DNA of 64,000 bases from an uncultured Bacteroidia bacterium (GCA_902786745.1 CADADR010000010.1:1-64000); one strand, 5' to 3'. Positions 48,940 to 57,755 are shown, numbered from the stretch's first letter. The notes: a model not told the origin generated them from the letters alone. Translations and numbers: made by a program.

Positions 48940-50112
48940 ATGAAATACGTTCGTCACATCACATCAGTGCTGCTCATCATACTCATCGCTGTCCTTGCCG
49001 CTGGCACCATCGTCGAGAAACTGCATGGCTCGGACTTCGCCCTTGCCCATGTCTATTCGGCATGGTGGTTCGTAGGGTTGTGGGCTTTGGTGGCAATTAT
49101 GATCGTCATCATGATGGTGAAATGTCGCTTGTGGAAACGGCTCTCCGTCTGCGCCCTGCATCTATCCATCCTATTCATCCTGTTAGGCGCCTTGCTCACT
49201 ATGCTCACGGGCCAGCACGGGAGGATGAAACTCGAACCCAACCGCCCCAACAGCCATTTCTTTATCGAGGACAAAGGGGAGATAACGAAAGAGGTGCTGC
49301 CTTTCAGCCTCACCTTGGACCGCTTCGAGATAGAGAAATACCCCAACAGCAACAAACCGAAGGACTATGTGAGCTACCTTCAACTCACCGATGGCGAAAC
49401 CCAAGAGGACATTGTCATCTCGATGAACAACATCTTGAGGCACAAGCATTACCGCTTCTATCAGAGCGACTATGACGAGCAAGGCAACTCCATCCTCGAT
49501 GTCGCCCGCGACCCCTGGGGCATAGGCGTGACCTACGCGGGTTATGCATTGCTCTTCGTCGCTTTGGCGGCTATCCTTATTGAACAACGGAAGACCTTCC
49601 GAGCTGTCACCTGGTCATGGATAGGGGTGCTTGTCGTTTTGCTGGTGTTTCTCTATATCAGGATGCTCACCCATCCCTTGCTTCCCGTGCTACGTTCACC
49701 CTTCTTCAGCATCCATATCTCGACGATTGTGACCGCCTACGCCTTGCTGCTCGGCATCTTGGTGGTCGGCGTCATCGCCCTTGTCAAGCCGAAAGACACG
49801 GCCCGTATGGAACGGCTGAAAAGCCTCAGCACGGCGATGCTCTACCCTGCCGTCGCCTTGTTGGCCGCAGGCATCTTCATCGGCGCGATATGGGCCAATG
49901 TGTCTTGGGGCAACTACTGGTCGTGGGATCCGAAAGAGGTTTGGGCTTTGATTACGCTGCTCATCTATGCTGCGCCACTTCACGAAAAGCTTTGGAAATC
50001 ATTCCAAAAGCCATTGTTTTTCCATATCTACGGCATCCTTGCCTTCCTAAGCGTTTTGATCACCTATTTCGGTGTGAACATGCTTTTGGGCGGCGTACAT
50101 GCCTATAACTAA
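48940..50112 (+). CDS. ccsA: ResB/CcsA-type cytochrome c biogenesis protein
   Basis: A 390-aa inner-membrane protein combining a short ResB-like N-terminal half (TMs ~7-27, 40-62, 72-92, then a periplasmic domain) with a CcsA/CcmC-like C-terminal half. The heme-handling WWD-type motif is 'SWGNYWSWDPKEVWALITLL', and conserved His residues lie in 'SIHISTIVTAYALLLG' and 'YGILAFLSVLITYFGVN'. It transports and attaches heme to apocytochromes outside the membrane. It probably matures the di-heme protein encoded upstream; the shared operator supports this. Confidence 0.88.
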   Translation: MKYVRHITSVLLIILIAVLAAGTIVEKLHGSDFALAHVYSAWWFVGLWALVAIMIVIMMVKCRLWKRLSVCALHLSILFILLGALLTMLTGQHGRMKLEPNRPNSHFFIEDKGEITKEVLPFSLTLDRFEIEKYPNSNKPKDYVSYLQLTDGETQEDIVISMNNILRHKHYRFYQSDYDEQGNSILDVARDPWGIGVTYAGYALLFVALAAILIEQRKTFRAVTWSWIGVLVVLLVFLYIRMLTHPLLPVLRSPFFSIHISTIVTAYALLLGILVVGVIALVKPKDTARMERLKSLSTAMLYPAVALLAAGIFIGAIWANVSWGNYWSWDPKEVWALITLLIYAAPLHEKLWKSFQKPLFFHIYGILAFLSVLITYFGVNMLLGGVHAYN

Positions 50113-50117
50113 AAACA

Positions 50118-50146
50118 AAAGGGTCTCGCCGACGGCGAGACCCTTT
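50118..50146. terminator. Bidirectional terminator of ccsA and rnpB
   Basis: AAAGGGTCTCGCC and GGCGAGACCCTTT form a perfect 13-bp stem with a GAC loop. It lies between the convergent ccsA gene and RNase P RNA. Confidence 0.9.
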
Positions 50147-50155
50147 GTTTAGCTA

Positions 50156-50522
50156 CGACCCAGACGTATAAGCGGGATTCTGTTCCCCTTGCGGGGCGAC
50201 TGTCATTTCTCTAGACCTGCGGTCGCCCGCAGGCTCAAGCGCCCTACCCTGAGACGCGGACGAGCAGCCCTCTTGAAGCCCGAAGGCTTCGTTGTCTCTA
50301 TACTTGGACTTGCAGCCCATAAGGTTTACCTCATCGGAATGTCGCCACCCGATGCGTGAGCTCTTACCTCGCGTTTTCACCCTTACCCCTAAAGGCGGTA
50401 TGTTTCTGTGGCACTTGCTGTTGCCCTTGCGGGCACCTTCCTGTTAAGAAGTATGGTGCTCTGTGCTGTCCCGACTTTCCTCGCGCCGGCTTTCCCGACC
50501 CGCGACAGTCTGCCTGAATCGC
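50156..50522 (-). ncRNA. rnpB: RNase P RNA (bacterial type A)
   Basis: On the minus strand the conserved core is readable in order: GAGGAAAGTC near the 5' end (P4 strand 1), 'CACAGAAACATA' (J-region before P5/P7), 'GGTAAGAGCTCACGC' (P8/P9 loop region), 'GGTAAACC', 'ATAGAGAC', and the 3' part 'CAGAATCCCGCTTATAC'. It processes tRNA 5' ends with the RnpA protein. The promoter TTTTGCAGCGCG (50526-50535) follows directly after the prmC stop; ends are approximate to ~10 nt. Confidence 0.92.
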
Positions 50523-50531
50523 GCTGCAAAA

Positions 50532-51443
50532 TTACAAAAAAACACGACAGAAGCGGAACTTCCCAGCAAAATCCTCCAAAACCTCGGCATTTGAAAACAC
50601 CATTTCATGGCATAGCTCTACCATTTCCTTCCCCATCCGTTCGTTGATTTCGAACCAGACTTGTCCATCGGGATTCAACTGTTTTTTGGCCAAAGCCAAA
50701 ATCTGGCGGTAAAACCGAAGTGGGTCGTTGTCAGGGACAAAGAGAGCCGTTTCTGGTTCCCAGTCGAGGACGTTGGCTTCCATGGCGGCGCGCTCAATAT
50801 CGCAGACATACGGTGGGTTGCTCACCACCAAATCGACGGGCTGGTTGAAATAGTCGGATGTTGGATTCAGGACATCATCTTGCACGAAAGTCACTTTCGC
50901 GCCATTGCCTTCGGCATTCTCTTTGGCGATTTGCAGGGCTTCTTCTGAGACATCGAAAGCGATGACTTCGGCATGGGGAAAGTACTTAGCCAAGGCGATG
51001 GCGATGCAGCCTGAGCCTGTGCCGATGTCCCATATGCGGAACTTCTTTGTGACGCCTTCCATAGATTCCTGGCTCCTGCACATGCCTTCGTAGGAATGAC
51101 ATGGAAGGCTGCTGGTACAAATCTTATGAACAAGTTCTTCTGTCTCGGGACGGGGAATAAGCACCGCAGGCGACACCTTTAATAACAGGTCGTTGAAACG
51201 CGCCATACCCGTCACATATTGTACCGGCTCGCCCGAAAGCAAACGCTTGACGGCCTCGCCCAATTGATAATGCTGATGCTCGTCGATGCGCAGGTCGGGG
51301 TTCATCAGCTGCCGGTTCCAATCGATGCCAAAGAGGTCTTCCAAAAGGATACGCATCAGCTGCTCTGCCTCGCGTTGGGGAAATATTTCGGCCAACAGGG
51401 CGGCGAAATGCCGTTTCGTTTTCTGCAAATTAAAACCTATCAT
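50532..51443 (-). CDS. prmC: Peptide chain release factor N5-glutamine methyltransferase
   Basis: A 303-aa SAM-dependent methyltransferase that methylates the GGQ glutamine of RF1/RF2. N-terminal helical domain, then 'GTGSGCIAIALAKYFP' (SAM loop), and the catalytic NPPY motif in 'VVSNPPYVCDIE'. The promoter GTATCTTTGCCCC puts its TTTG only 5-8 bp before the ATG, so the mRNA may be leaderless. The gene ends just before the rnpB promoter. Confidence 0.95.
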   Translation of the reverse strand: MIGFNLQKTKRHFAALLAEIFPQREAEQLMRILLEDLFGIDWNRQLMNPDLRIDEHQHYQLGEAVKRLLSGEPVQYVTGMARFNDLLLKVSPAVLIPRPETEELVHKICTSSLPCHSYEGMCRSQESMEGVTKKFRIWDIGTGSGCIAIALAKYFPHAEVIAFDVSEEALQIAKENAEGNGAKVTFVQDDVLNPTSDYFNQPVDLVVSNPPYVCDIERAAMEANVLDWEPETALFVPDNDPLRFYRQILALAKKQLNPDGQVWFEINERMGKEMVELCHEMVFSNAEVLEDFAGKFRFCRVFL

Positions 51444-51492
51444 GGGGCAAAGATACGCAAAAAACAGTACTTTTGCAGAACGATTCGTTAAC

Positions 51493-51522
51493 CGGCCCTT
51501 CGACAGGCTCAGGGACCTAGCT
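51493..51522. repeat. Dispersed repeat (GGCCCTTCGACAGG type), copy 1
   Basis: CGGCCCTTCGACAGGCTCAG then GGACCTAGCT, directly upstream of the EamA transporter ATG. Matches 56497-56526 except for one substitution and one extra T. The CCCT/AGGG ends are inverted. This repeat family is widespread in Bacteroidetes genomes. Confidence 0.75.
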
Positions 51523-51524
51523 AC

Positions 51525-52385
51525 ATGATATATTTGATTCTTGCCATATTATGCTCCACGGGCGTCTTCGTCGCCATGCGGCTCTTCGAGCGCTTCAACC
51601 TGGACAACCACCAGGCGCTGATGTGGAACTATGTCTTCGCCACCTGCACGGGATTCCTCATGTGCAAGCAATTCGACACGCCCGCACAGCTGGTCGACGA
51701 GCCCTGGTTCGGGCTCTCGCTCATCACGGGTTTCTGGTTCATCTTCACCTACGTGCTGATGACGGCCTCCACCCAACGCTCGGGCGTGACGGTCACCTCG
51801 CTGTCGAGCAAGCTCTCCGTGGTGTTGCCCACATTGGCTGGAGTGGTGCTCTTCAGCGAAAAGCTAAATTGGGTCGCTACAATGGGTATCGTGTTAGCCC
51901 TAGTGGCTTTGACGTTGGTGATAGGCGGAAAAAGCCAACACGATAAATCCAACAAAATCAATTGGTTATTACCCATTCTCATCTTTTTCGGGACGGGCAC
52001 TGGTGACATTTTGATGAAACTTACCGAGCAGAAAAACGATGCTCCCGACATGAGCTTCATGATCGCCTTCATCTACTTCATCGCCTTGTTATTCGGCATC
52101 ATTCTGGTGGCCTACGACCTCATCCGCGGCAAGTCGAAATGGCAATGGAAAAGCGCTGTCGGTGGCATCGGCTTGGGCATCATCAATTTCTTCTCCACCT
52201 TCTGTGTCTATCACGCCATGCGTTGCTTCGACAACGTGGTGCTCTTCCCTATCTATAACATCGGCGTAGTCAGCCTCACCGCCCTCACGGGTTGGCTGCT
52301 CTTCAAGGAAAAACTCACCTGGAAGAACTACCTAGGCCTGGCCATCGCCATCATCGCAGTCATCCTTATCACCATGAAGCCATGA
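51525..52385 (+). CDS. EamA/DMT-superfamily transporter
   Basis: A 286-aa membrane protein with ~10 short hydrophobic spans in two EamA halves; 'SGVTVTSLSSKLSVVLPTLAGVVLFSEKLNWVATMGIVLAL' and 'NVVLFPIYNIGVVSLTALTGWLLFKEKLTWKNYLGLAIAI' are the equivalent ends of each half. Likely an exporter of metabolites; substrate unknown. Promoter GTACTTTTGCAG at 51468-51479. Its TGA overlaps the YigZ ATG. Confidence 0.88.
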   Translation: MIYLILAILCSTGVFVAMRLFERFNLDNHQALMWNYVFATCTGFLMCKQFDTPAQLVDEPWFGLSLITGFWFIFTYVLMTASTQRSGVTVTSLSSKLSVVLPTLAGVVLFSEKLNWVATMGIVLALVALTLVIGGKSQHDKSNKINWLLPILIFFGTGTGDILMKLTEQKNDAPDMSFMIAFIYFIALLFGIILVAYDLIRGKSKWQWKSAVGGIGLGIINFFSTFCVYHAMRCFDNVVLFPIYNIGVVSLTALTGWLLFKEKLTWKNYLGLAIAIIAVILITMKP

Positions 52386-52993
52386 ACGACGACACCTATA
52401 ATATGTTAGCCACCCGTGGCGACGGCCTTTACAAGGAGAAAGGCAGCAAATTCATCGCCGAGGCCTTCACCGTGATGAGCGAAGACGAGGCCAAGGCCGC
52501 CATCACTGACATCAAGAAGAAATACTTCGACGCACGGCACCATTGCTATGCCTACATGATCGGTCCCGACAAGAAGACCTTCCGCTCAAGCGACGACGGA
52601 GAGCCTTCGGGTACCGCTGGCAAGCCCATCCTCAACCAGATCCTCTCGAAGGACGTCACCAACGTGTGCGTCGTCGTGACCCGCTACTTTGGTGGCATCA
52701 AGCTGGGCACTTCTGGACTCATCAACGCATACAAAACTGCCGCACGCGATGCCCTTGACAACGCGCAAGTTGTGGAAAAAACCATAAATGAATTTTACAG
52801 TTTGGAATTTGAATACCCCTTGATGAACGAGGTGATGCGCATCATGAAAGAGGAAAATCTGGAGCAGCAAAATCCGCGCTTCGAATTGGACTGCTACCTT
52901 GAGTTTTCAACAAGGCAAAATGACGCACCAAAAATTGAGGAAAAATTTCGTAATTTGTTTGGGGTAAAAATAACACATATAAAAACAATGTAA
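52382..52993 (+). CDS. YigZ/IMPACT-family protein
   Basis: A 203-aa UPF0029/IMPACT-family protein: 'KEKGSKFIAEAF', 'DARHHCYAYMIG', 'RSSDDGEPSGTAGKPILNQI', 'VCVVVTRYFGGIKLGTSGLINAYKTAA' (N-terminal Impact domain) and a C-terminal ferredoxin-like DUF1949 domain. The family binds nucleic acid and is linked to translation control, with no firm function in bacteria. ATGA overlap with the EamA gene indicates coupling. Confidence 0.92.
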   Translation: MNDDTYNMLATRGDGLYKEKGSKFIAEAFTVMSEDEAKAAITDIKKKYFDARHHCYAYMIGPDKKTFRSSDDGEPSGTAGKPILNQILSKDVTNVCVVVTRYFGGIKLGTSGLINAYKTAARDALDNAQVVEKTINEFYSLEFEYPLMNEVMRIMKEENLEQQNPRFELDCYLEFSTRQNDAPKIEEKFRNLFGVKITHIKTM

Positions 52994-53071
52994 ATCAAAG
53001 ATTTACAATTATCCTTGTTTCTTCAAAGGAGAAAATCTCGTAATATTGCAAAAAGAAAATTGAAAATCAAT

Positions 53072-53161
53072 AGCATTTCGATTTTTTTATAAACAATTAA
53101 TCGTATACTTTTGCAAGGTCAACAAAAGCCCGAAAACGAGCATTTCGAGACAGCATTTCGA
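53072..53161 (+). repeat. Three copies of AGCATTTCGA upstream of dnaA
   Basis: AGCATTTCGA occurs at 53072-53081, 53139-53148 and 53152-53161. One copy lies upstream of the dnaA promoter and two in the 5' leader. No classic DnaA-box (TTATCCACA) cluster was seen in the 213-bp gap, so an origin here is not supported. Confidence 0.7.
53102..53116 (+). promoter_or_regulatory. dnaA promoter
   Basis: CGTATACTTTTGCAAGG carries the -7 element (TTTG 53110-53113). It predicts a ~90-nt dnaA leader that contains two of the AGCATTTCGA repeats. Confidence 0.7.
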
Positions 53162-53206
53162 CCCCAAAAAGTAGTTTGATAAACAACTGATTAAAGCATT
53201 TTTTCG

Positions 53207-54631
53207 ATGACGAACAACCATGTGGAAATATGGAATAAGTGCCTGTCTGTGATCAAAGATAACGTCACAGAGCAGGGCTATAAGACATGGTTCGAGCGCA
53301 TCATCCCGCTCTCGCTGGTCGACAACACGCTCACCATTCAGGTGCCCACCTATTTCTTTGTGGAGTATCTGGAGGAGCATTATATCGACCTGCTGAAAAT
53401 GGTCATCAAACGCTTCGTGGGAGAGAAAGGCAAACTGGACTACAAGGTGGTCGTCGACAGCAGCAACAGTGCAGGCACCGTCACCGTGCCCAGTGCCAAC
53501 CGTAACTTCCCGAAGAATCCCATTGGGCAGCCCGCTCCACAACGGCTGTCGGACGGCCCCATCAACCCCTTCGTCATCCCTGGCCTAAAGAAGTTGCAAA
53601 TCGACTCTCAGCTCAACGAGAACTATACCTTCGACAACTTCATCGAGGGCGAATGCAACCGCTTGGCCCGCTCTGCCGGCCTCCGCGTCGCCAAAGACCC
53701 AGGCAAGTCGGCTTTCAACCCCTTGGTCATCTATAGCGGCACAGGTTTGGGCAAGACCCACCTCTGCCATGCCATAGGCCTGGAGACGAAACGTCTGCAT
53801 CCCGAGAAAACAGTCCTCTATGTGCAAGCCGAACAGCTCTCGACACAATATGTGACTGCCAACAAGAACAACAACCGCCCCGACTTCATCAACTTCTACC
53901 AGATGATCGACGTGCTTATCGTCGACGACATCCAGTTCCTCTCGGGCAAGGCAGGCACCCAGGACGTCTTCTTCCACATCTTCAACCACCTGCAGCAGAA
54001 CAACAAGCAGATCATCATCACCAGCGACAAGTTCCCGTCCGACCTGCAGGGCATGGAAGACCGCCTGTTGTCGCGCTTTAAGTGGGGTCTGACCGCCGAC
54101 CTACAGTCGCCCGATCTGCCCACACGCACCTCCATCATCCGCGAGAAGCTGCACGACAATGGCATCAGTTTCCCCGACGAAGTGGTGGAATACATCGCCA
54201 GCAACGTGCGCAACAACATCCGCGAGCTGGAAGGCGTGATGAATTCACTCATGGCCCAGTCGCTGCTCAACAAGAAAGCCGTCACCATAGAGATGACACA
54301 GCAGATCATCGATCGCTTTGTGCGCAATACGGTCAAGGAAGTCTCCGTGGAATACATCATCAACAGTGTGTGCGACTATTTCAAGATCTCACCCGAGCAG
54401 ATGTCACTCAACACCCGCAAGCATCAGGTGGTGCAGGCCCGACAGATTGCCATGTACCTCTCCAAGAAATACTCCAACGCCAGCCTCGCCTCCATCGGAC
54501 AGCAATGCGGAAAGAAAGACCATGCCACGGTGCATCATGCTTGCAAGACCATCGCCGACCGCTTGGAGACCGACAAACAGTTTAAGGCCATGTTTGCCGA
54601 CATCGAGAAAAAAATCGCCATGCAAGCATAA
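53207..54631 (+). CDS. dnaA: Chromosomal replication initiator DnaA
   Basis: A 474-aa DnaA. Domain I (~1-85, 'WNKCLSVIKDNVTEQGYKTWFERI'), a short linker, and AAA+ domain III with Walker A 'GTGLGKTHL' (~183) and Walker B 'VLIVDDIQFLSGK'. Domain IV (~365-474) has the signature 'YSNASLASIGQQCGKKDHATVHHACKTI'. It opens the origin and also regulates transcription. ATG 53207 follows a 90-nt leader. Confidence 0.98.
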   Translation: MTNNHVEIWNKCLSVIKDNVTEQGYKTWFERIIPLSLVDNTLTIQVPTYFFVEYLEEHYIDLLKMVIKRFVGEKGKLDYKVVVDSSNSAGTVTVPSANRNFPKNPIGQPAPQRLSDGPINPFVIPGLKKLQIDSQLNENYTFDNFIEGECNRLARSAGLRVAKDPGKSAFNPLVIYSGTGLGKTHLCHAIGLETKRLHPEKTVLYVQAEQLSTQYVTANKNNNRPDFINFYQMIDVLIVDDIQFLSGKAGTQDVFFHIFNHLQQNNKQIIITSDKFPSDLQGMEDRLLSRFKWGLTADLQSPDLPTRTSIIREKLHDNGISFPDEVVEYIASNVRNNIRELEGVMNSLMAQSLLNKKAVTIEMTQQIIDRFVRNTVKEVSVEYIINSVCDYFKISPEQMSLNTRKHQVVQARQIAMYLSKKYSNASLASIGQQCGKKDHATVHHACKTIADRLETDKQFKAMFADIEKKIAMQA

Positions 54632-54654
54632 GTCCACCTAAGCCCCTTGCCCTT

Positions 54655-55401
54655 ATGACCAACAACTTCGGAAAACTCTATCTGGTGCCCAACCTACTTG
54701 GCGCCACCAAACCCGAACAAGTCATTCCAGCCGGAACATTAGAAATCGTTAGACGACTGAAGCATTTTGTGGTGGAGAACACCCGTACTTCTCGCCGTGT
54801 ACTGAGTCGTATTGGTATGGACAACGCCATCGATGACATCGAATTCATCGAGCTAGACAAGCACAACGCCCGCAACCTCGACCTGATGGAGCACCTCGGC
54901 GCCTGCCTGCAAGGCGAGGACATGGGACTGATGTCGGAGGCCGGCACACCTTGCGTGGCTGATCCAGGTGCGTTGGTGGTGGACTTGGCCCACTCCGCGG
55001 GCATTCAAGTGATTCCTTTGGTCGGGCCCAACGCGATGATTTTAGCTTTGATGGCTTCGGGCTTCAACGGACAAGCCTTTGCCTTCCATGGCTACCTTCC
55101 CATCAAGAGCCCTGAACGACAAAACGCCATCAAGGACTTGGAGCGGAGGTCAGCAGCCAACAATGAGACAGAGCTGTTCATCGAGACGCCTTTCCGCAAC
55201 AACGCTATGCTACAGGACTTATGCAAGAACCTCCACCCTGCCACACGCGTCTGCGTCGCCTGTAACCTCACCTGCGACGACGAGCTCATCATCAGCCAAA
55301 GCATCGGGGAATGGAAGAACTACAAAGGCGATTTAAACAAAAAGCCCGCCGTGTTTTTGGTTTACAGCGAGCCGAGGAGAAACTTCCAAAGAAAGAAGTA
55401 G
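54655..55401 (+). CDS. RsmI-like tetrapyrrole-methylase-family methyltransferase
   Basis: A 248-aa SAM-dependent methylase of the RsmI (16S rRNA C1402 2'-O) fold: 'GKLYLVPNLLGA', 'LMSEAGTPCVADPGALVVDLAHSAGIQVIPLVGPNAMILALMASGFNGQAFAFHGYLP'. It lacks the usual full-length RsmI N-terminal pattern and is a Bacteroidetes subtype, so the exact target (rRNA or other) is uncertain. Starts 23 bp after dnaA and is likely co-transcribed. Confidence 0.85.
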   Translation: MTNNFGKLYLVPNLLGATKPEQVIPAGTLEIVRRLKHFVVENTRTSRRVLSRIGMDNAIDDIEFIELDKHNARNLDLMEHLGACLQGEDMGLMSEAGTPCVADPGALVVDLAHSAGIQVIPLVGPNAMILALMASGFNGQAFAFHGYLPIKSPERQNAIKDLERRSAANNETELFIETPFRNNAMLQDLCKNLHPATRVCVACNLTCDDELIISQSIGEWKNYKGDLNKKPAVFLVYSEPRRNFQRKK

Positions 55402-55402
55402 G

Positions 55403-55993
55403 CTATCTGATATTCAATACTCTGTGAATTTGTAAGGAAAGCCGCCAGCCGGGGTTTTGCATTACGGCTTCGACACAAGCTTTCATGTTGGCTTTCCGCA
55501 GGGTTTCGTCTTCACAAAAACAAGGCTGCAAGAAACGATGCTTGGCTTCGACGCCATTGTATTGTGCCAAATCCTGACTAAGATAGACCACCTTCAACTC
55601 ATCGCATTGCTTCAAAACACAAGGTTCCAAATCACCACCCTCAAAGGCTGATTTTGGAGAAAATGTCACCCAATCCAAATTGCTTGGCAAAGGCCGTGTT
55701 CCGTTGGTCTCGATGGCGATCTTTTTGCCCGTCTTTTGCTTCAGTTCCGCCACAAAAGCCTCGTCGATGAACAAGGATGGCTCGCCGCCAGTCAGCACGA
55801 CCAATGGTGCAATAGGGTAATTCTTGACCTCATCCGCAATCTCCTCCAACGACATCATTTCCCCATCTTGATGTTGTGTATCGCAGAAGGCACAGCGCAG
55901 GTTGCAGCCGCTGAAGCGCACGAAGACGGCGGGCGTTCCTGTATGGAAGCCTTCGCCCTGGAGGGAATAGAATATTTCGTTAATCTTGAACAT
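55403..55993 (-). CDS. queE: 7-carboxy-7-deazaguanine synthase
   Basis: A 196-aa radical SAM enzyme converting carboxytetrahydropterin to 7-carboxy-7-deazaguanine for queuosine. Begins 'KINEIFYSLQGEGFHTGTPAVFVRFSGCNLRCAFCDT': C-x3-C-x2-C cluster motif and the QGEG/TG residues. 'VVLTGGEPSLF' is the GGE SAM motif. Start 55993 fits the family; the 11 extra codons upstream are not conserved. Last gene of the que cluster. Confidence 0.93.
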   Translation of the reverse strand: MFKINEIFYSLQGEGFHTGTPAVFVRFSGCNLRCAFCDTQHQDGEMMSLEEIADEVKNYPIAPLVVLTGGEPSLFIDEAFVAELKQKTGKKIAIETNGTRPLPSNLDWVTFSPKSAFEGGDLEPCVLKQCDELKVVYLSQDLAQYNGVEAKHRFLQPCFCEDETLRKANMKACVEAVMQNPGWRLSLQIHRVLNIR

Positions 55994-56062
55994 CAGTCTG
56001 GATTGCTTCGTCGTTCCTCCTCGCAAATCGAAGATTCGACGGAGTCAATGACGCAAAGCGTG

Positions 56063-56416
56063 TCAATCAAAATTCTGTGGCGCGTCATCCTTGATATATG
56101 AGGCTTTGTTGTCACGCGACTCCCACACATCGGCGCGGTAGCAGTTCGGGACGGTATCCACAATCCACTTGGCCAAGTTCTCGGCAGTCGGATTGAAGTC
56201 CAGCACCTCATTGATGTTGGTATGGTCAATCTTCCCGTGAATCAATCGCTTGATCTCAGTGAAGTCGCACACCATGCCGTTGCTGTCAAGCTTCTCACAT
56301 CGGCAATACACATTGATCTTCCAGTTGTGACCGTGCAGGTTCTCGCATTTGCTCTCATAGTCGAGGTAAAGCTGATGGCAGGCGGATATTTCTAGGGTTT
56401 TTCTGACGTAATACAT
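56063..56416 (-). CDS. queD: 6-carboxy-5,6,7,8-tetrahydropterin synthase
   Basis: A 117-aa PTPS-family enzyme acting on dihydroneopterin triphosphate, the first dedicated step to queuosine. Zinc His residues in 'SACHQLYLDYESKCENLHGHNWKI' (H, HGH) with the catalytic Cys, and 'DHTNINEVLDFNPTAENLAKWI' with Asp/His/Glu. Complete. 69 bp upstream of queE on the same strand. Confidence 0.93.
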   Translation of the reverse strand: MYYVRKTLEISACHQLYLDYESKCENLHGHNWKINVYCRCEKLDSNGMVCDFTEIKRLIHGKIDHTNINEVLDFNPTAENLAKWIVDTVPNCYRADVWESRDNKASYIKDDAPQNFD

Positions 56417-56496
56417 ATTCAGTTTAGAGTTTTCAGTTGTTCAGTTATTCAGTTGAAGCAGGTCGTTGAGTTTGTCGAAACGACGTCATTATCTGT

Positions 56497-56526
56497 CGGC
56501 CCTTCGACGGGCTCAGGGACCTTAGC
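56497..56526. repeat. Dispersed repeat (GGCCCTTCGACGGG type), copy 2
   Basis: CGGCCCTTCGACGGGCTCAG then GGACCTTAGCT, at the 3' end of queC. Just before it (56461-56485) is GGTCGTTGAGTTTGTCGAAA then CGACG, a second repeat of the same kind. The 111-bp queC-queD gap holds mainly these. Confidence 0.75.
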
Positions 56527-56527
56527 T

Positions 56528-57181
56528 TTATGATTCATATTCAGTATGGTCTTCGATGCCGGCATCTTTCAGGGCTTGGCGGCGTTCGCGGCAGGTACCG
56601 CATTTGCCACAGTGTTTCTCGCCACCCTTATAGCAGGAATAGGTTTCGGTGTAATCCAGACCCAGAGCCTTGCCATGCTCAGCGATTTCTTTCTTGGTCA
56701 AAAAGGTGTAAGGCGCAAAGACCTTGATATTCTCATAGGTTCCAGCCGACATGGCCTCCGACATGGCATTGACAAAACCAGGACGGCAGTCGGGATAGAT
56801 GGAGTGGTCGCCGGCGTGGTTGGCTATCATCACGCGTTTCAAGCCATTGCTCTCAGCAATGCCAGCAGCGATGGCCAACATGATGCCATTGCGGAAAGGC
56901 ACCACCGTCGATTTCATATTCTCGTCATCGTAGTTGCCTTCAGGGATGTCGTCAGCCGTCATCAGCAAGGCGCTCTTGAAGTAACGGTGCATGAATTCAA
57001 GCGGCACCACGATATGCTTGATACCCAGACGTTGGCAATGCGTGATGGCACAAATGCGTTCACGGCCGTTCTGGGTGGAGCCATAGTCGAAGGTGATGGC
57101 CAAGGCGATTTCGTCCTTGAACTCATAGAGCATGGTCGTCGAGTCCATGCCACCCGAGATGATTATCACAGCGTCTTTCAT
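56528..57181 (-). CDS. queC: 7-cyano-7-deazaguanine synthase
   Basis: A 217-aa ATP-dependent PreQ0 synthase. PP-loop '[14 protein letters not shown]' (SGGxDS), '[13 protein letters not shown]', '[18 protein letters not shown]', and a C-terminal zinc site '[18 protein letters not shown]' (four Cys). Its start overlaps the queF stop by 4 nt (ATGA). Complete. Confidence 0.96.
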   Translation of the reverse strand: MKDAVIIISGGMDSTTMLYEFKDEIALAITFDYGSTQNGRERICAITHCQRLGIKHIVVPLEFMHRYFKSALLMTADDIPEGNYDDENMKSTVVPFRNGIMLAIAAGIAESNGLKRVMIANHAGDHSIYPDCRPGFVNAMSEAMSAGTYENIKVFAPYTFLTKKEIAEHGKALGLDYTETYSCYKGGEKHCGKCGTCRERRQALKDAGIEDHTEYES

Positions 57182-57648
57182 GAGTTATGGAAAGCTGACA
57201 TTAAACGTTGTTTCACCATGTCCTGATGCTCAGCGTCGCCATAGTTGGCAAAGGGCCTGATGGAGATGCCGCCGCGGGGATTGAAAAGCCCGATGACCTC
57301 CAAATACTTGGGATCCATCAGCTTGACCAAGTCCTTCATGATGATGTTGACGCAGTCCTCGTGGAAGTCGCCATGGTTACGGAAGCTGAAGAGATAGAGT
57401 TTTAGGCTCTTGCTCTCCACCATCAGCGTGCGCGGGATGTAGTTGATGATCAGGTGACCGAAGTCGGGCTGGCCCGTCTTAGGACACAGTGAGGTAAACT
57501 CGGGACAATCCAAGGTCACAAGATACTCGTTCTCAGGGTGTTTGTTCTCAAACGTCTCCAACACCTCGGGGGTATAATCGTAATTATACTGCGTGTTTTG
57601 GTTGCCCAACAGCGTGACACCTTTCAGTTCTTGTTCGTTTCTTGACAT
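57178..57648 (-). CDS. queF: NADPH-dependent 7-cyano-7-deazaguanine reductase
   Basis: A 156-aa type I QueF reducing PreQ0 to PreQ1. Catalytic Cys/Asp region '[17 protein letters not shown]' and '[24 protein letters not shown]' (QueF motif with Glu and His). First gene of the que cluster; promoter TATTTTTGCGCC lies just upstream on the minus strand. With queC, queD and queE this gives the full PreQ1 route from dihydroneopterin triphosphate. Confidence 0.95.
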   Translation of the reverse strand: MSRNEQELKGVTLLGNQNTQYNYDYTPEVLETFENKHPENEYLVTLDCPEFTSLCPKTGQPDFGHLIINYIPRTLMVESKSLKLYLFSFRNHGDFHEDCVNIIMKDLVKLMDPKYLEVIGLFNPRGGISIRPFANYGDAEHQDMVKQRLMSAFHNS

Positions 57649-57683
57649 GGTTTATTATTTTGGCGCAAAAATAGGAAAAAAAC

Positions 57684-57711
57684 GTAGAGACGCAACATTT
57701 TGCGTCTCTAC
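57684..57711. repeat. GTAGAGACG-family palindrome
   Basis: GTAGAGACGCAA and TTGCGTCTCTAC with a 4-nt loop form a perfect 12-bp stem between queF and the POT transporter gene. It follows the POT stop in the minus direction and could be its terminator. Confidence 0.8.
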
Positions 57712-57755
57712 AAGATTTCATTCAGATTTGTGACAGATTTGTTTCCAAAACCATA

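Noticed and set aside
50408..50647. 79-codon plus-strand protein over the RNase P region
   Set aside because: The minus strand matches the conserved RNase P RNA core and the frame has no protein features.
52994..53206. oriC next to dnaA
   Set aside because: No cluster of DnaA boxes or AT-rich 13-mers was seen; only one partial match (ttatcc) and the AGCATTTCGA repeats.
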